From: Dermanyssus gallinae
Taxonomy: Eukaryota > Arthropoda > Arachnida > Mesostigmata > Dermanyssidae
Assembly: GCA_003439945.1 (NCBI GenBank)
Contig: QVRM01003977.1
Span: forward strand, 248,001-312,000
Direction of reading: 5' to 3'
DNA length: 64,000 bases
Part shown: piece by piece, positions 35,991 through 47,759 of the stretch
Position numbering within the stretch: position 1 is the stretch's first letter
How the letters are laid out: each line of letters starts with the position of its first letter
Translations under genes and position numbers: made by a program
The notes under the pieces: generated by a model
Databases searched by the model: none
The model's input: only the letters and a program-made list of their open reading frames with translations
Told to the model about the DNA's origin: nothing

Positions 35991-36061
<71 letters not shown>

Positions 36062-38555
36062 TACGGGCGATTACTGAATAAAAACAATTTGCCGTCTGGA
36101 GAAGACGGTCCCATAAAAAATATCTTGTCTCGCGTTGTTCGAGCGAATCATACTAGACAGCCGTGTCTATCGTTTGCTTACTACGAAGAAACTCGTGTTA
36201 AACGACGCCAAGCCTATCCGAGGCGAGTGACGACGGTTAAGTGACGCGCCCCGAAGTGCGTAGTTAATTCACGCGTAGTCTCTGGGGTTTCAGTTTTTCG
36301 GTTTCGCGAAAGCCGTCTTCCTCGAACGTAATAGGCCTTTCAAAACGGAGTTCATCCAGAAGGCCTAAGTTGCCGGAACGAGACTTGGAGAACCGTAGCA
36401 ACCGGATAATAATTACAGCACAAAGCCTTTGAAATACTGTCCTCTCCGAATACGCTTCAAATGTTTTGGACAGTTTCAACAGCAGTGAACCCATAAAAAA
36501 TTGCCGCTCTTCGGTGGCTGTTCGCTGTCCATTTCGATAGCATTCATATTGGAAAGATAAAGAATGAGATCACTCCACGAGGCTCTCCAAGATTATATGT
36601 TTTTTGCGCTCACACAGATATCCGTTTTATAAAAATGGCAGACTTCTCAAAAGTCTGGCGGGCATTTACAGATAACATATCTAAAAATTCCAATTGCATT
36701 GTTTCCAACGTAATGTATAAATGGACTTATTATTCGCTTGATTTTTATACCTAAGCACATATTACACATCAGGGGCGCTCGGGACGGCTGCATACGCGGA
36801 CACCTTGGTTTTCCCCAACAATGGTGCACCACATAAGGACATGTGGTGCACTCGTTTGTGGAGCGGTAGAACTTACTCTAGAATTATATTTTCTAATAGG
36901 ATGGGGCCAGAAATGCATTGTTTAAGGGTGAAAGTGAAATTACATTATTTTTGCTATACCGATGTGACTGGCAGGATATCACTTCAAAGAACGATTGGGG
37001 GAGAATGAGCTGCCCATCTAAAAAACTAAACTAAACACACATGTGTGTTCGGAACAAAAAACGCCTGACGGATATTCATGTTGGCTACCGGACGGCAAAT
37101 AGCCGCACTGAGAATAGTTCGCAAAAATCGTGGTCCCAGGGTATCCAATTTTGGATCAACCGCCACTTTACTTTAGGGATCATTTTGGTGCCGCATCTAA
37201 ACTTATGGTACGTGTCGTGATATGATTACCGCAAGCCGCTTTCTCGTGTCTCCTGACGTCAGCCTCCCAGAGGACCCCCCGCGTTAACAGAGGAGGGACG
37301 TAAGTAGCTGGTGCACGGCTTATAGTAATCATATCGTAAACATAATCCATGCCGACATCGATTTCGTATTAACATTATCCCCATGCCGTAGTAGAAATGT
37401 TTGCATGCATTGAACGTGAAATATCAAACATAAGACATTACAGGATCTCGATTTTTGCAAACTTCCTCAACGCGACTATTTCGCTTCCCTTAGCCAATGT
37501 TGAACTATAGAGACTTCTGAACCGAGCACGCCAGTATATTTGGTTTCTCGAGTATTTATTTCCCTTGAAATCGCCCATATTGTGAAGTCATATCCTGCCA
37601 GTCGCATCATTATACCAGAAATCGTGATTATTTTTTTGGACAATGCCTAATACTGCCAATAAAGCGTGTAACGCATTGTGTATATAAAATGTATGACAGC
37701 GTCTTACCGACTCTCACTTATACACGTGATCTAAGCGTACACAATGTGCTTTAGTTTCCACATTCACAAGGTTGTTGTCTAAGTAACAATTTTAGATGCA
37801 TACTCAATATGAGTGAAATACCACTTAATGATTACCAAGATGTGTACATTCGCTTTTATAACTCTCTTGTTATTCACAAACTCACTCATCGAGCTCATAG
37901 ACGCACTCATCGAACAAAGTAACAAATCCGCTCTACGTCAACTTAAAAATGCTTGTAGATTTGTTCATAGGCTAAATAATAATAGATAAAATAATTTGTA
38001 GGATAGCAGTGCCCGTTAAGCAGCGCGGACATAGACAGCGTCGGTTGGCGGCAATGCCGAAGCAAGGTAAATACATGGCGCCAAATAGAAGATGCCGCCA
38101 TCCTACTAGCAAAGACGCGGGAAGTCACTAAATGCGCGGGCAATCTCTGTGTGTATATATAGAGGCATGAGAATAAATGAGTCAGTAGTTGTTGCTGCGA
38201 GCCAGACAGACAGAGGACGTGCGTTGATAGAGCGAGAGAATGACGAACTCGGTAACGGTCGCCGGCCGGTCATGGGGTGGTGGACACTACAGAATTGCTC
38301 TCGATACACATACAAGAGTGCTAAGAATGTAATCGTACACCTCAACCCATTCCCTGTTGACGAATTTCAACAGCAGACTAGATAATTAAAAAAAAACAAC
38401 AAAAGCTTAAAAACAAAATACTGAAACAGGCGCCAAAAACCTCGAAAAGTTCTGCGTACTATCGAAACAGCTCTTCACCGTAGCGCCCGCCCATTCGTCA
38501 CTACCGCTCTTGCTTGGGTCTAATATAGTGATGAGGGGCGTAAGCGAAGATCTAC
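35771..38555 (-). other. Pli: Pellino intron (2785 bp)
   Basis: Bounded by donor CAG|GTAGAT (exon end 38556) and acceptor TTCCAG|G (35771). It contains a (TA)n array at 35993-36057 and a short perfect hairpin at 36824-36851. No transposon domain was recognised in it. Confidence 0.8.
36824..36851. repeat. Perfect 11-bp hairpin in a Pellino intron
   Basis: GTGCACCACAT (36824-36834) and ATGTGGTGCAC (36841-36851) are exact reverse complements around a 6-base loop. No function is known. Confidence 0.8.
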
Positions 38556-39605
38556 CTGTTCGAGGAGCTCGGCGCGCGTAGGAGAACTGCGCAAACCACG
38601 TGCCGATCGGAACAGCAACGTTGCGCCGCACAGGTCGATGAGGGCACCGTCCCGTAGAACGTTCGTTTCGTCCACGACGCAAGGGCCCGCCTGACGTGCC
38701 GCTCGACTTTCTCTCAGCCCGTAGATACCGCCTGCAACACTGACTTCGCGCCAGACGCCCGCCACGCCCGCAATGCGTGTCGTGTCGTCGTGGTCCCCCG
38801 TGGTCTCAGTCGACAGCAGCTCACCGAACGCGCCCGTCGGTTGCATGAGGAGAACGCCGTTCGTCGTGAGGCCATCTATGGCGCCCCCGGTTCCCTGCCA
38901 CGCGCTCGCGTTCTCACCGAGGAAGATGTTCGACGACGAATCGAAGCCTGCGGCAAACACGCGGACGACCCAGTCTGCGTCGTCGTCGTCGTCGGCGGTG
39001 GTGGTGGTGGTGGTGAAGGTGTCACCATCGCTGTCAGCCGGATATGTCGGCGGAGGTCTTCGACAGATGTTTTCCTCGTCATGCCGGGATGCTGGTGTTT
39101 GCAACCGGCATTCCATCTGGTCCAATGCGTCGCCACCGGCGTCGTCGACGTCGTTGTTGTCGTCGTCGTCGTCGTTTCTTTGCGATACCCCTCCTCCTCC
39201 TCCTCCTCCTTGACATGACGTCGGGCCATTCACGACTCGCTTATCCGTCGTAGCGTCTCGATTGTTTGGCGGCGAGCACTTGCGTGGCTGTCGCTCGATG
39301 ATAAGCCGGCACGCGTACCTCGAGATGCCCGATCTGAACTCTCCATTTTTCTGTTGTTGCTGCTGTTGCTGAGGAGTCGCCTGCTGCTGCTGCTGACAGG
39401 GTCGCCTGCCGATTTGCTGTTTATGTTGTTGTTGGTGTGGCTGTAGATGCAGCTGTTGCTGGGTAGCGTGCTGTATATCGTCGTCAAGTGTCTGCTGCGG
39501 TGGAGGTGGAGTATCCATAACGACAAAGTCGATTTGACTCTCTTTGCTCCGACCTATCTGAAACATGTCGGTGGATGGATCGCGTTCGTAGAGCACAACA
39601 ACCGC
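38556..39605 (-). CDS. Pli: Pellino, FHA-domain exon with two low-complexity insertions
   Basis: The exon has an acceptor TTACAG|GCGGTT and a donor CAG|GTAGAT, 350 codons, phase 0 at both ends. It carries most of the FHA domain that recognises phosphothreonine on IRAK/Pelle-type partners: AVVVLYERDPSTDMFQIGRS, SQIDFVVMDT, SGISRYACRLIIER, FAAGFDSSSNIFLGE, IDGLTTNGVLLM, WREVSVAGGIYGLRESR and LIDLCGATLLFRSARGL. Between DFVVMDT and SGISRY lies a Q/P/H-rich stretch of about 60 residues, much longer than in other Pellinos. Between IIERQPR and VVRVFAAGF lie about 100 residues rich in G, D, N and T where other Pellinos have only a few. Both keep the frame. These are loops of the FHA wing and could be disordered. 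Confidence 0.95.
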
Positions 39606-39915
39606 CTGTAACAATGATAAAAAGCACACACAAGTTGAAGCACTCATTGAGTGATTACAGTCACAGCACAGTCTCTCAGGTGATCGTCGTCGTCTCAAAG
39701 GCTAGCTTCAAGAAGCTGATAATCGTCATTATATCATGACGTTATTTTAGAATGACAATTATATTATAATTATTAAGTGCCATTTCGAAATGCAAACTTA
39801 TTAAAGCGAAATAAACAGTCGATATATTTAAGAAAGTGATACTGCAGCCTGATAATTGTAGGCAAGCCTAGTATCTAAGACATAGTATATACCATATTAC
39901 TCAAAATATTACCAT

Positions 39916-39967
39916 CTAACATCTACAATATAATGTATATGCATATGCATTATATTGTAGATGTTAG
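39916..39967. repeat. 52-bp palindrome with perfect 20-bp arms
   Basis: CTAACATCTACAATATAATG (39916-39935) and its exact reverse complement (39948-39967) flank 12 bases. It could be a cruciform-forming repeat or the remnant of a tiny fold-back element. Confidence 0.9.
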
Positions 39968-41524
39968 TTATTGTTTACTAAGGTACCTGTCTCTATCACA
40001 CACACACACACACATAAAACGTATTGTTCCAGAATGAATATCGGTAAATCCAGGGTCGGCGCGACCCGACGATATGTAAGTGTAACATTCGTATAATCGA
40101 AATGCAAAAACAAATATATTGTACAATTCCGCAGAGGCAAATTCAGGCGAGCAGGGGCCAGGCAGACTGCCCTTATTTTGTGCCCAAAACTTGTAGCGCG
40201 TCTGCTATTTTACATTCGTTCGGTGTTGGAAGCTATCGAGACGCATGGCACATGATTGATGTCACCAGAAAAGAAGAATACCGCCGGTTACTACGGCAAT
40301 AAAACGACGCAACCAGACAAATAAACTGGCAGCCACTGGATCTGGCAGGGCGGCCAAACTCAATTGCGCTTGCGCGCATTGTCCAGCCGGCGAGTCCTCA
40401 TCAAAGAAAAACTACTCTCATCAGTTGCAAGCCAAAACTGTACACCCGTGAAGAAGACTAACGAAATTAAAGCAATTCTGAAGTAGTGCAACTTCAGCAG
40501 AAGAAGCGCTGAACTAACTCGGCCACAACAGCACGGCTACGCAGCATAGAACGCTCGCACTCCGGCTATGAACTGAAGACCCGATGCAAGCTTGCCTGGA
40601 TCGGGAAAGTTAAACTACGAATTCAGTGGATCCGCAAAATAAGATGCCTTCACTTAGACGGCGCAGCGACCGTTCTCCGTTAATCAAGAAGTGACTAGCC
40701 CTGCATGCATGGTAAAGCGCAAAGACACAACAATCACGCAGCGCGTAGCAGCCGACTTTGCCGGCCCCGTGCATACATGAAAAGCGACAAAAAAGCGAAA
40801 CATAAGATTTATAAGCAATCGTTTCAACTATCTTGTATCCGCCCACGCTCAAACACCGTTCCGACAAGATCTGCGCCAGTAGGGGACGTGTGCATCCTAA
40901 AAAGAACTCACCATCAAGAGCTTACTGGCCTCTTTATTAGAACGTCGCGCTCTCCGATGGGAAGGGGGGGCTCTCATTTCAAACAGAGATCACGTTTAAT
41001 TGAGTTGAATTAAGTTGGCTAAAACAAACATTAAATCGTCCCATCGCCCTACCGTAGTAGTAGTAGTGCACCAACGTAAAACCATCTGCCTATGTGCCAG
41101 ATTGCGCTCAGCTTTTCCTGATAATTGCATAAGATTTATCACGGTAGCGCAGGAGTCTTGCTAGAAGCTTCGCGACCTCGGCGGAAAAGTTAACAGTGAA
41201 CACTTCGAATATTCGCAAAGCTTAACAACGGGGTGGAGTCCGATAGTCCGATCGAGCATGCTCAAATTATAATAAGTGCTGGCAAGCAGTAGACGCTGAC
41301 AGGCTTGTCGCCACCAAATAAAATCATATTTAAATATATCATTAAGTCAAGTATAAAATAAACGATTATATATATTGGAGGTTCCAGTGTTGCATACACG
41401 GGCTGTGAACCTTACGAACTATAATACGATCATAATGTTGTAATACACAAAAGAAAATATGAATAGAATACAATTAAAAACATGACACATTTTCCTGAAA
41501 GGCTACAGTGTCCCCGACAATACG

Positions 41525-41728
41525 TCAGATGAACCCGAAATGGCGGTGTACAAGTAAGACGTCATCCGCATACCTCATGACGACTGCGTACCTAAACTCC
41601 TCCCGTATATGGTGAGCTAGGTCAGCGATACATGGAGCAAACGCAGCCGAACAGGTTTCTTCTCCAGGACTAAAGAAGCTGAAGACTGCAATAAAAATTA
41701 TCTCCGGAGTTTGCCAACACCCTCTCAA
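41525..41728 (-). pseudogene. Reverse transcriptase fragment with YADD box
   Basis: A minus frame reads FAPCIADLAHHI, then VVMRYADDVLLVH, the arrangement of RT motifs B-end to C (YADD) in LINEs. Only about 40 residues are convincing; motif A is missing and the clade cannot be set. It lies inside a Pellino intron in the same orientation as the gene. Confidence 0.5.
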
Positions 41729-42387
41729 CCACAGACTGTCCTATGCTTATCAGTTGTCTGGGGGTCAGGATGTTAAGCCATTTCTCGTCGCAGGATTTCG
41801 AACACGTCCCGATATTTTAGGTAGCAGACCTGAGTAAAGCAAGACCGTGACTTCCTCCGTCATCTTCTTTGTATGACAATTGCAGCCTCAAGAGCACTGT
41901 GCCCTTGACTCGTAGTCCAGAGCAAATAAATCGAGGTGCCATGATGGAATGTTTAGAACTATGTAATTCGCTTGCGTGACTTCTTATAGAGACCTTAAGG
42001 GGACGCATGTTGCAAGGAGACACAACTGTAACCGCTACACCCGCGATTTCCCCCTCTCTACAGCACGGTAATATCGCAATTCAGTAAATATTGAGATTAA
42101 ATACATTAATATCAAAATATCTATGTGGCTATGCTGCAGTGTCCAAAGTATCTCCAAGGTTTATACCATATGCGTTAAACAATACTGTACGGCATAGGCA
42201 AGCAACACCTTGGCATGCATAGCCGGATCATCAATCCCTTTATACGGTTCTGTGTCCCAATTTTCCCAGTGTGATGGCTTATGGCACGCGTATGCCCTGA
42301 TTGTTACAATACTTGCGTAGGTGGGGGGGAAGGCGTAGAAAAAATTGCCCTACCTACGCGAGACCCGGGCCCGTAATGAATACCAAC

Positions 42388-42609
42388 CTGATGTCGTAAC
42401 AACGTATACGCGATTGAGTGTTGAGTTGCATCGAGGACGGCCGCGGATGCAGCAGGATCTGCAGCCGATACATGACGAGCCACCCGAACTCCGTTGGCAG
42501 TTTGACGTTTACTGAGTACATATTTGCTTCGTCGGCGACCTTTCTCAGCTCCGTCTGGAAGGCTACCGTTGTAACCTAACAGCACGAGCTCGCCGTACGT
42601 TACACCGGC
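42388..42609 (-). CDS. Pli: Pellino, N-terminal FHA exon
   Basis: This exon reads 74 codons between an acceptor with a T-rich tract (CCGGTCTAG|GCC) and a donor (CATCAG|GTTGGT), phase 0. It encodes AGVTYGELVLLGYNGSLPDG, GRRRSKYVLSKRQTANGV and LDATQHSIAYTLLRHQ, matching the start of the FHA/wing region (family pattern YGEL-LGYNG-LP-G-RGRRRSK). There is no initiator ATG in the exon, so at least one short 5' exon lies at higher coordinates. In other Pellinos that exon codes for only 15-30 residues and has poor conservation, which explains why I cannot find it. Confidence 0.93.
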
Positions 42610-42848
42610 CTAGACCGGTCAAGACGGATAAAAACAAACAAAACAACAAATGCCAACAATGGCAACAACCACAACAACAATAACAATCGTTCGAGTTACA
42701 ATCAAATATATATATATATATATAGTTACCGCGTGTACGATTCATGAGCTAAAACTAGAATAGCTAGTAACAACTAGGCAACTAGGTGTAAAGGGAACAG
42801 ACAAACTGAATATCAAATCGATGATACCAAATCGCTAACAAATTTCTG

Positions 42849-42851
<3 letters not shown>

Positions 42852-42888
<37 letters not shown>

Positions 42889-42906
42889 GGTGTATAATGA
42901 TCCTAT
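42852..42906. repeat. (TA)n array followed by a solo transposon-like terminus
   Basis: A 36-bp TA array (42852-42887) is followed by CAGGGTGTATAATGATCC, which resembles the tips of DUF4817/Tc1-mariner elements (the DD41D element here begins CAGGGTGTCCC after TA). No partner end was recognised within a few kb. Confidence 0.35.
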
Positions 42907-42909
42907 TAT

Positions 42910-43440
42910 TGGACCTTAGAGGCTCTGCACGCTAAAATATTACTCTCTCAGTGCAGACAAAGTGTAGATATTTGGAAAGTCGCAACAAACGCATATCACA
43001 TACTTGGTCGTGAAGTAACCTTGGACGACCTGGCTCCGAAAGTAGCTGATCACCGCTCTCCCTCAGCTGTTCGCCCGTGCTACGCTGACCCGTAACAGCC
43101 TGATTACCCTGCGTCGTATCTGTTGTGATTCGCATGCAGTAATTTAACAAACAGCACAATTGTTAATGCCTCTTTTTCAAGTGGCCACTATGACTCCTGC
43201 AGTGTTTTGCTAGACCGTGCATTAAATTTGAACCATTTGGCCAACATGCTAAGTGACATAATTAGGTTAAACTCTACTTAAATTATTTCCCTAACTTTCT
43301 GATTTGTATACATGGCATTTTAAAATTAGAGTATCTAAGTGTATTTATTTAAGTAAAACAAGCCGTACTATAATCTAAGCAATTGGCGTCATTGCAGCGT
43401 ACAGACAGCCATCAGCCACCACTTTACCTATGATAGGATA
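42910..43440. other. No gene seen
   Basis: No domain recognised. It would contain part of the Pellino 5' intron. Confidence 0.4.
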
Positions 43441-43910
43441 GTTGGACTATCACTCACAACGGGGAGTTTATCTTACGGGAAGGAGTACGTCTTAACGTCT
43501 ACGATCTGGCACTGATCATTACAGCCGGTGGCGAAGATTTGCTCAGGAGAACAGCCAACGGAGCTCTAACGGATATCCGACAATACCTCCGCACTCTAGG
43601 CCTCGAATTGGCTTCACAAAGAAAAAAACGGACGCAATTCTTTCAAATGGACTGAAGCGCCCTCGACAAAATTTAAACTTACGCCCGGAAAGGCACCCAG
43701 TAACACTCACCCGTGGTTAAGTGCCTGGGCATGATCCTGGATAAAGCTCTTACAGGAATACACCTTATGTGCGTTATGCAGCAAAGAAGGTGCCAAAACC
43801 TCAATAGAGTTCCGAGCAGTCTCCCGCAAACTAGACAAGCAACCGACTCTCGCCGCCGTCTCTTGGCATCAGTAGAATATAGCATCGTGCTAAATACCGC
43901 AACCCTATGA
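43440..43910 (+). pseudogene. LINE reverse transcriptase fragment, I/R1-like
   Basis: In plus frames, YDLALIITAGGEDLLRRTAN, ALTDIRQYLRTLGLELASQK and, after a frameshift near 43620, VVKCLGMILDKAL, then RRRLLASVEYSIVLNTATL. This matches the palm-to-thumb region of I/R1-type LINEs (YADDLALV, then a helix, GLELA-QKTE, VKYLGV-LD, RRRLLA-V-S-LLY). The YADD box has decayed to V-Y-D-L and several frame changes occur. It lies upstream of Pellino, opposite in strand. Confidence 0.7.
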
Positions 43911-44109
43911 GAGCCCACGACTACCAGCGCTACAGCACGCAGCCTCCTCAGCACGAGTTAAAGACTGATGACAATCAATACCGCACTGACAAGACGCACG
44001 TCCGCAGCAACCATATAAGTCCTCTCTAGACGGTATCACAACTAGCTTCAGGATGCCCCTTAATCAATCCCCGGAGGGAGGAACTACTAATTAGCAGAAC
44101 AGACACAAT

Positions 44110-44820
44110 AGAACCAGTAAAGGAAAGCAATCCAACCGGGCCACCCTGAATCATTACGTACGTATCTTTTTTTTTTAAAGTACTACCTTTGACACGGCTT
44201 GCTCACGTACCCGCTCGCGTAACTGCTAACGGGACACGGTAGCTGCTTTGAATGGTACCTACACCGAATTTGCCAAACTGACTTCCTTGTATGCCGTTAT
44301 GCGTCTCAAAAGGGGTTGACGATGCAATGCACTGTTCTGAACGCTGTGCCTATTTCAATACTTAGCGACGGCTACTGTCTCGGAGCTTGAAACTGGAAAA
44401 TTTCCGGACATACCAAGCCTTTGCAGAGGCGCCCCTCAAGAGCGATGAGTTCTGCTATATGGGAAAAGCAGCCCAGAATTTGTCTCGGATGCGAAAATAA
44501 CCGCCGCACAATGTCGATCAGTCTTAATTGAAAGTGGCCAAGTGAGGTCATCTCGAGAAGACAGTTCTAAGGCCACCCTCGACAAAGAGTCACGCTCGCA
44601 TTTTACCATGTATTCTCTGTACAAAAAAATAAAAGCTGAGGACAAGAGCAGTTATCACTGTGGGTCCCTGGGCAAGAGCCTGTCGAGTTTTCTACAAACA
44701 CGTGTTTCTTCGGCAGGCGGCAGGCGTGGTCTAGGAACGAAGCATACTGCGCCAAAGCATCACTGAAAACCCTAAAAGAATGTTACCTACCCAGCGCAAT
44801 TTTTTTAACAAACCGTTTGT
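44110..44820. other. No gene seen
   Basis: No domain recognised. Confidence 0.4.
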
Positions 44821-44832
44821 TCCTAATCGAAC

Positions 44833-45169
44833 CTACGAGTGTAAAATGTACAATATCTGTAAAAGTAGCAGGCTGTTAAGGATAAACCCAATAGAGTGCA
44901 ACACAGGCAAAGACGGTTCATTACCACTTCCAGCGGCCGCGTGTAAATTGTGATGCGGTGCAAGTGGAACTTGCTCCTTGTTCGATAGCGGTAAATGGTG
45001 CCGTCCCACATGACGGTGACCTTTCGGGCTAATTGCCCGTGCCGGTCCTTCACGCTGAACTGACTGCTGTTGCTGGTCGACGCCTGTGACGTCCGCTATA
45101 TGGAGATTGGAGAGTAGCTCGTCAGTAGAGTTTATGACGCTCAAGTTCATGGCGGTCCGGTGCTGCTGT

Positions 45170-45216
<47 letters not shown>

Positions 45217-45309
45217 TTGTTGTTGTTGTAGAGAACGAGGTTGTTGTTGATGCTGGTACACGCCTCCTGGAAGAGCACTACTAGATCTTCGATGCATCGT
45301 CGTCCCCAC
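44833..45309 (-). CDS. Open frame with polyglutamine tract, coding status uncertain
   Basis: A minus frame beginning at GTG 45309 or ATG 45297 encodes MHRRSSSALPGGVYQH, then about 27 nearly pure Q (mixed CAA/CAG codons), then MNLSVINSTDELLSNLHIADV and a histidine/proline-rich tail. Stop codons bound it upstream (about 45340) and downstream. Mixed CAA/CAG codons are compatible with selection for glutamine but also with microsatellite decay. It overlaps, in another frame, the candidate exon at 44925-45095. It could be an exon of a minus-strand gene, possibly upstream of Pellino, or a non-coding CAG repeat. Confidence 0.3.
44925..45095 (-). CDS. Candidate exon, unrecognised product
   Basis: A 57-codon minus frame lies between an acceptor with a good pyrimidine tract (CTACTCTCCAATCTCCATATAG|CGG) and a donor (GAAGTG|GTAATG). 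It encodes SSQFSVKDRHGQLARKVTVM and RYRTRSKFHLHRITIYTRPLEV, a mix of charged and hydrophobic residues that looks more like a folded domain than the polyQ frame over the same bases. An upstream in-frame TAG sits exactly at the acceptor, as expected if the exon begins there. I do not recognise the family. It ends in phase 0. Confidence 0.35.
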
Positions 45310-45379
45310 TTTCCGCCAGGGCCGGCAGCTCGAACGGCAGCTTCACCGAGCTGGAACGGTGTGGAAGAATTGTAATTTT

Positions 45380-47610
45380 TGTGCCTACCACTGCCTAATT
45401 TGTTGTTGCATAACCGAACGTTGGTTGTTTTGAGCTCAACTCAACGTCCTGAAGTTGATATTCAACTTACGAGCCGAAACCGCCTAAGGTTGAGAAGTCT
45501 ACCCGGGTAACGGAATTACACCGAAGTCTTCCATTCAATGTTTAGCCTCAATAACTGTATGAATGCCGTTCTGATTTGTAGCGTCGTCAATCTGCCCTTT
45601 TCGGTCGCAATGCCATCAAACTGCTCGCTTCGGTAGAAGTCAGTGACGGGCAATCCAAGCCGTGCCGAAGTCAAAACCCTTGCCAGCACTTGTTATCGGG
45701 GCTATTTGACTGCGAGAGTTGCGCACTTGAGAGCACGCTCGTAATCGATCGTCGCATCTGTAATCGAAAACAAATGAACATGACCATGGCGTTCATTAGA
45801 GTGTGAAAATACACGACTTACTCAATTGACCTTTTGCTTTACAGTATAACCATGTCTAACCGAGTATAGCCATGATCAGCAAATATATTATATTCGTATA
45901 CATGTGTATTATAGTTACCCCGTCGTTGGAAGGCACCATACGTATTTTATTTTAGTAGGTCTACTCGCTTCAAGGACTTTTCGCAGCCAGCTTTCCTAAT
46001 TCATAGTAGCCTAATTGACGAGATCGACCCTATAGTCGATCGCTATTTAAACTCTCATTCCTCTGCATGCGTTATCGCTACAGCCACCTTTCGTGAGATG
46101 TTTGAGATTTGAGCCCCAACGCTCAAATCTGTGTGTGTGGCATTGCTGATCAAACGTTTTAGCTCCCTCGACTTGAGGCTGTCTCATGCTCGTCGAAATC
46201 GTTATTTAGATCTGACAGCTCGACTCTGAGATACTTACTTATCCCCTGCGTAGGCAGTGACTTCCCGCCACGTCTTAACCTAATATGTCTTCCCCCATCT
46301 TACCTAGAGAAGACTATAAATACACTTGTCCTCGCGCTAAAACGGTAATTTCATTTCTTCGTCAAGTTGGAGCTCATCTTCTAGAGATTCCTTCACATAT
46401 TCACTTTAGAACGGACTGCACGAGCAGCCTATTATCTCCTGCATATAGGTCGAAGCTTGTTGTGTAAGTGATCTAAGCATTTCCTTTCCAAAGCCAAAAG
46501 TATGCATTCATAACCAACGACAGTGAGGTATCTTATATGGTATTTTATCTGCATACATTTCTCAGTCCTACCAACCCTATTCTTCAACTATTTTTTAGCA
46601 CTATAAATACATATGTCGAGACGCAAGATGATTGATGATCGCAGCATTTCAACCGATCATTTGTAAGAGATAGCATAAAGTCCCATAGAAACCCTGCGCA
46701 AAACGTATACAATGTGGACAATGCATAAATAATAAGATAATAAAAAGAATAATGAGAATAAAAAATGCACCTACCCTTTTATGAATATAAAAATTACTCC
46801 GTAGAGACAGAAAACAAGTTTTTATGAAAATAAAAGATCAGCTACAACGACTATATAGAAACGTTATTGCATACCACATGGCCAGAAACTTGCCAGATGA
46901 GCGCCAGATAGAGGTTGGCCAGAAGAGATGCCAAAAATTGCGTCCGAAGTTATGTGCTCAGAGATGAACTCTTTACACATTGTAAATGAAGGCGGTAAAG
47001 TACGCGAAAAAGAAGAAGCAATGCGCGACGAAATGTCGTGCGACGAATGTTTTCACTGGACACTGAGAAAATCTACACCGACATCGCCTCGTCTATTAAA
47101 TAGAAACAACATATTCAGTCATTCAGTTGTTTAGTACGGTGATTGTAAGACAACCGCAACATCGTAATTCTAGACGATTGAACTAAGCTTCTCTAGTGGA
47201 GTGAGAGGACGCAACGAGGGAGTTGCGAGTCCTGCATCGTTACCTGTAGTCTGATTGCTTCCACCACTGAAATGCAGTGGATATATGACGAGGTGCATAT
47301 GACGTCTCTTCGCCCGTATGGAAAAACCCTCATGGACCTTATAAACGTTGTAATGTGTCTTTCCAAATTAGGAGCATTCTTAAGGATAAAGGGCCAAAAT
47401 AGCAGCAGGACATAGACAGCATCCGGACGTTCTCAATAATATGTATGTATATGTAGGTATATATATATATAGGCAGAGAGAGAGGAAACGAGCTTCATAC
47501 CCTGTGTTACCCAAACTGTTTCCTCTACATGCATCGTAATTATACTTCCTTGGCGTAGAAGCGCATTAGTGTCTGACAAATTACATAAGCAATATATATA
47601 TATATATATA
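45380..47610. other. No gene seen
   Basis: More than 2 kb, mostly AT-rich, with no supportable coding exon. Confidence 0.4.
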
Positions 47611-47612
47611 TA

Positions 47613-47745
47613 TAATCTACTCCGGAATTCATCTTGTCTAAACTGGAAACCATGAGAACCAATTTAAGAGTGGCCGGTCCAAGTCTTGAATTCACGACCT
47701 CCCGAATGCAAGGCAATGGCTTTGCCACTGAGCCACCTAGCTCGA
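47613..47745 (-). mobile_element. tRNA-derived SINE, family C, copy 2
   Basis: On the minus strand GAGCTAGGTGGCTCAGTGGC (A box) leads to the shared GCAAAGCCATTGCCTTGCAT block and a B-box-like GTGAATTCAAGACTTGG. The tail matches copy 1 at 2661-2797. Its 3' end abuts a short (TA)n run (47592-47614). Confidence 0.75.
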
Positions 47746-47759
47746 TATCGCTCAAATAA

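Larger units (their letters stand above)
39606..42387 (-). other. Pli: Pellino intron (2782 bp)
   Basis: Bounded by donor CATCAG|GTTGGT (exon end 42388) and acceptor TTGTTACAG|GCG. It contains a near-perfect 52-bp palindrome (39916-39967), a (CA)n tract (about 39999-40015) and an RT-like fragment (41525-41728). Confidence 0.8.
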
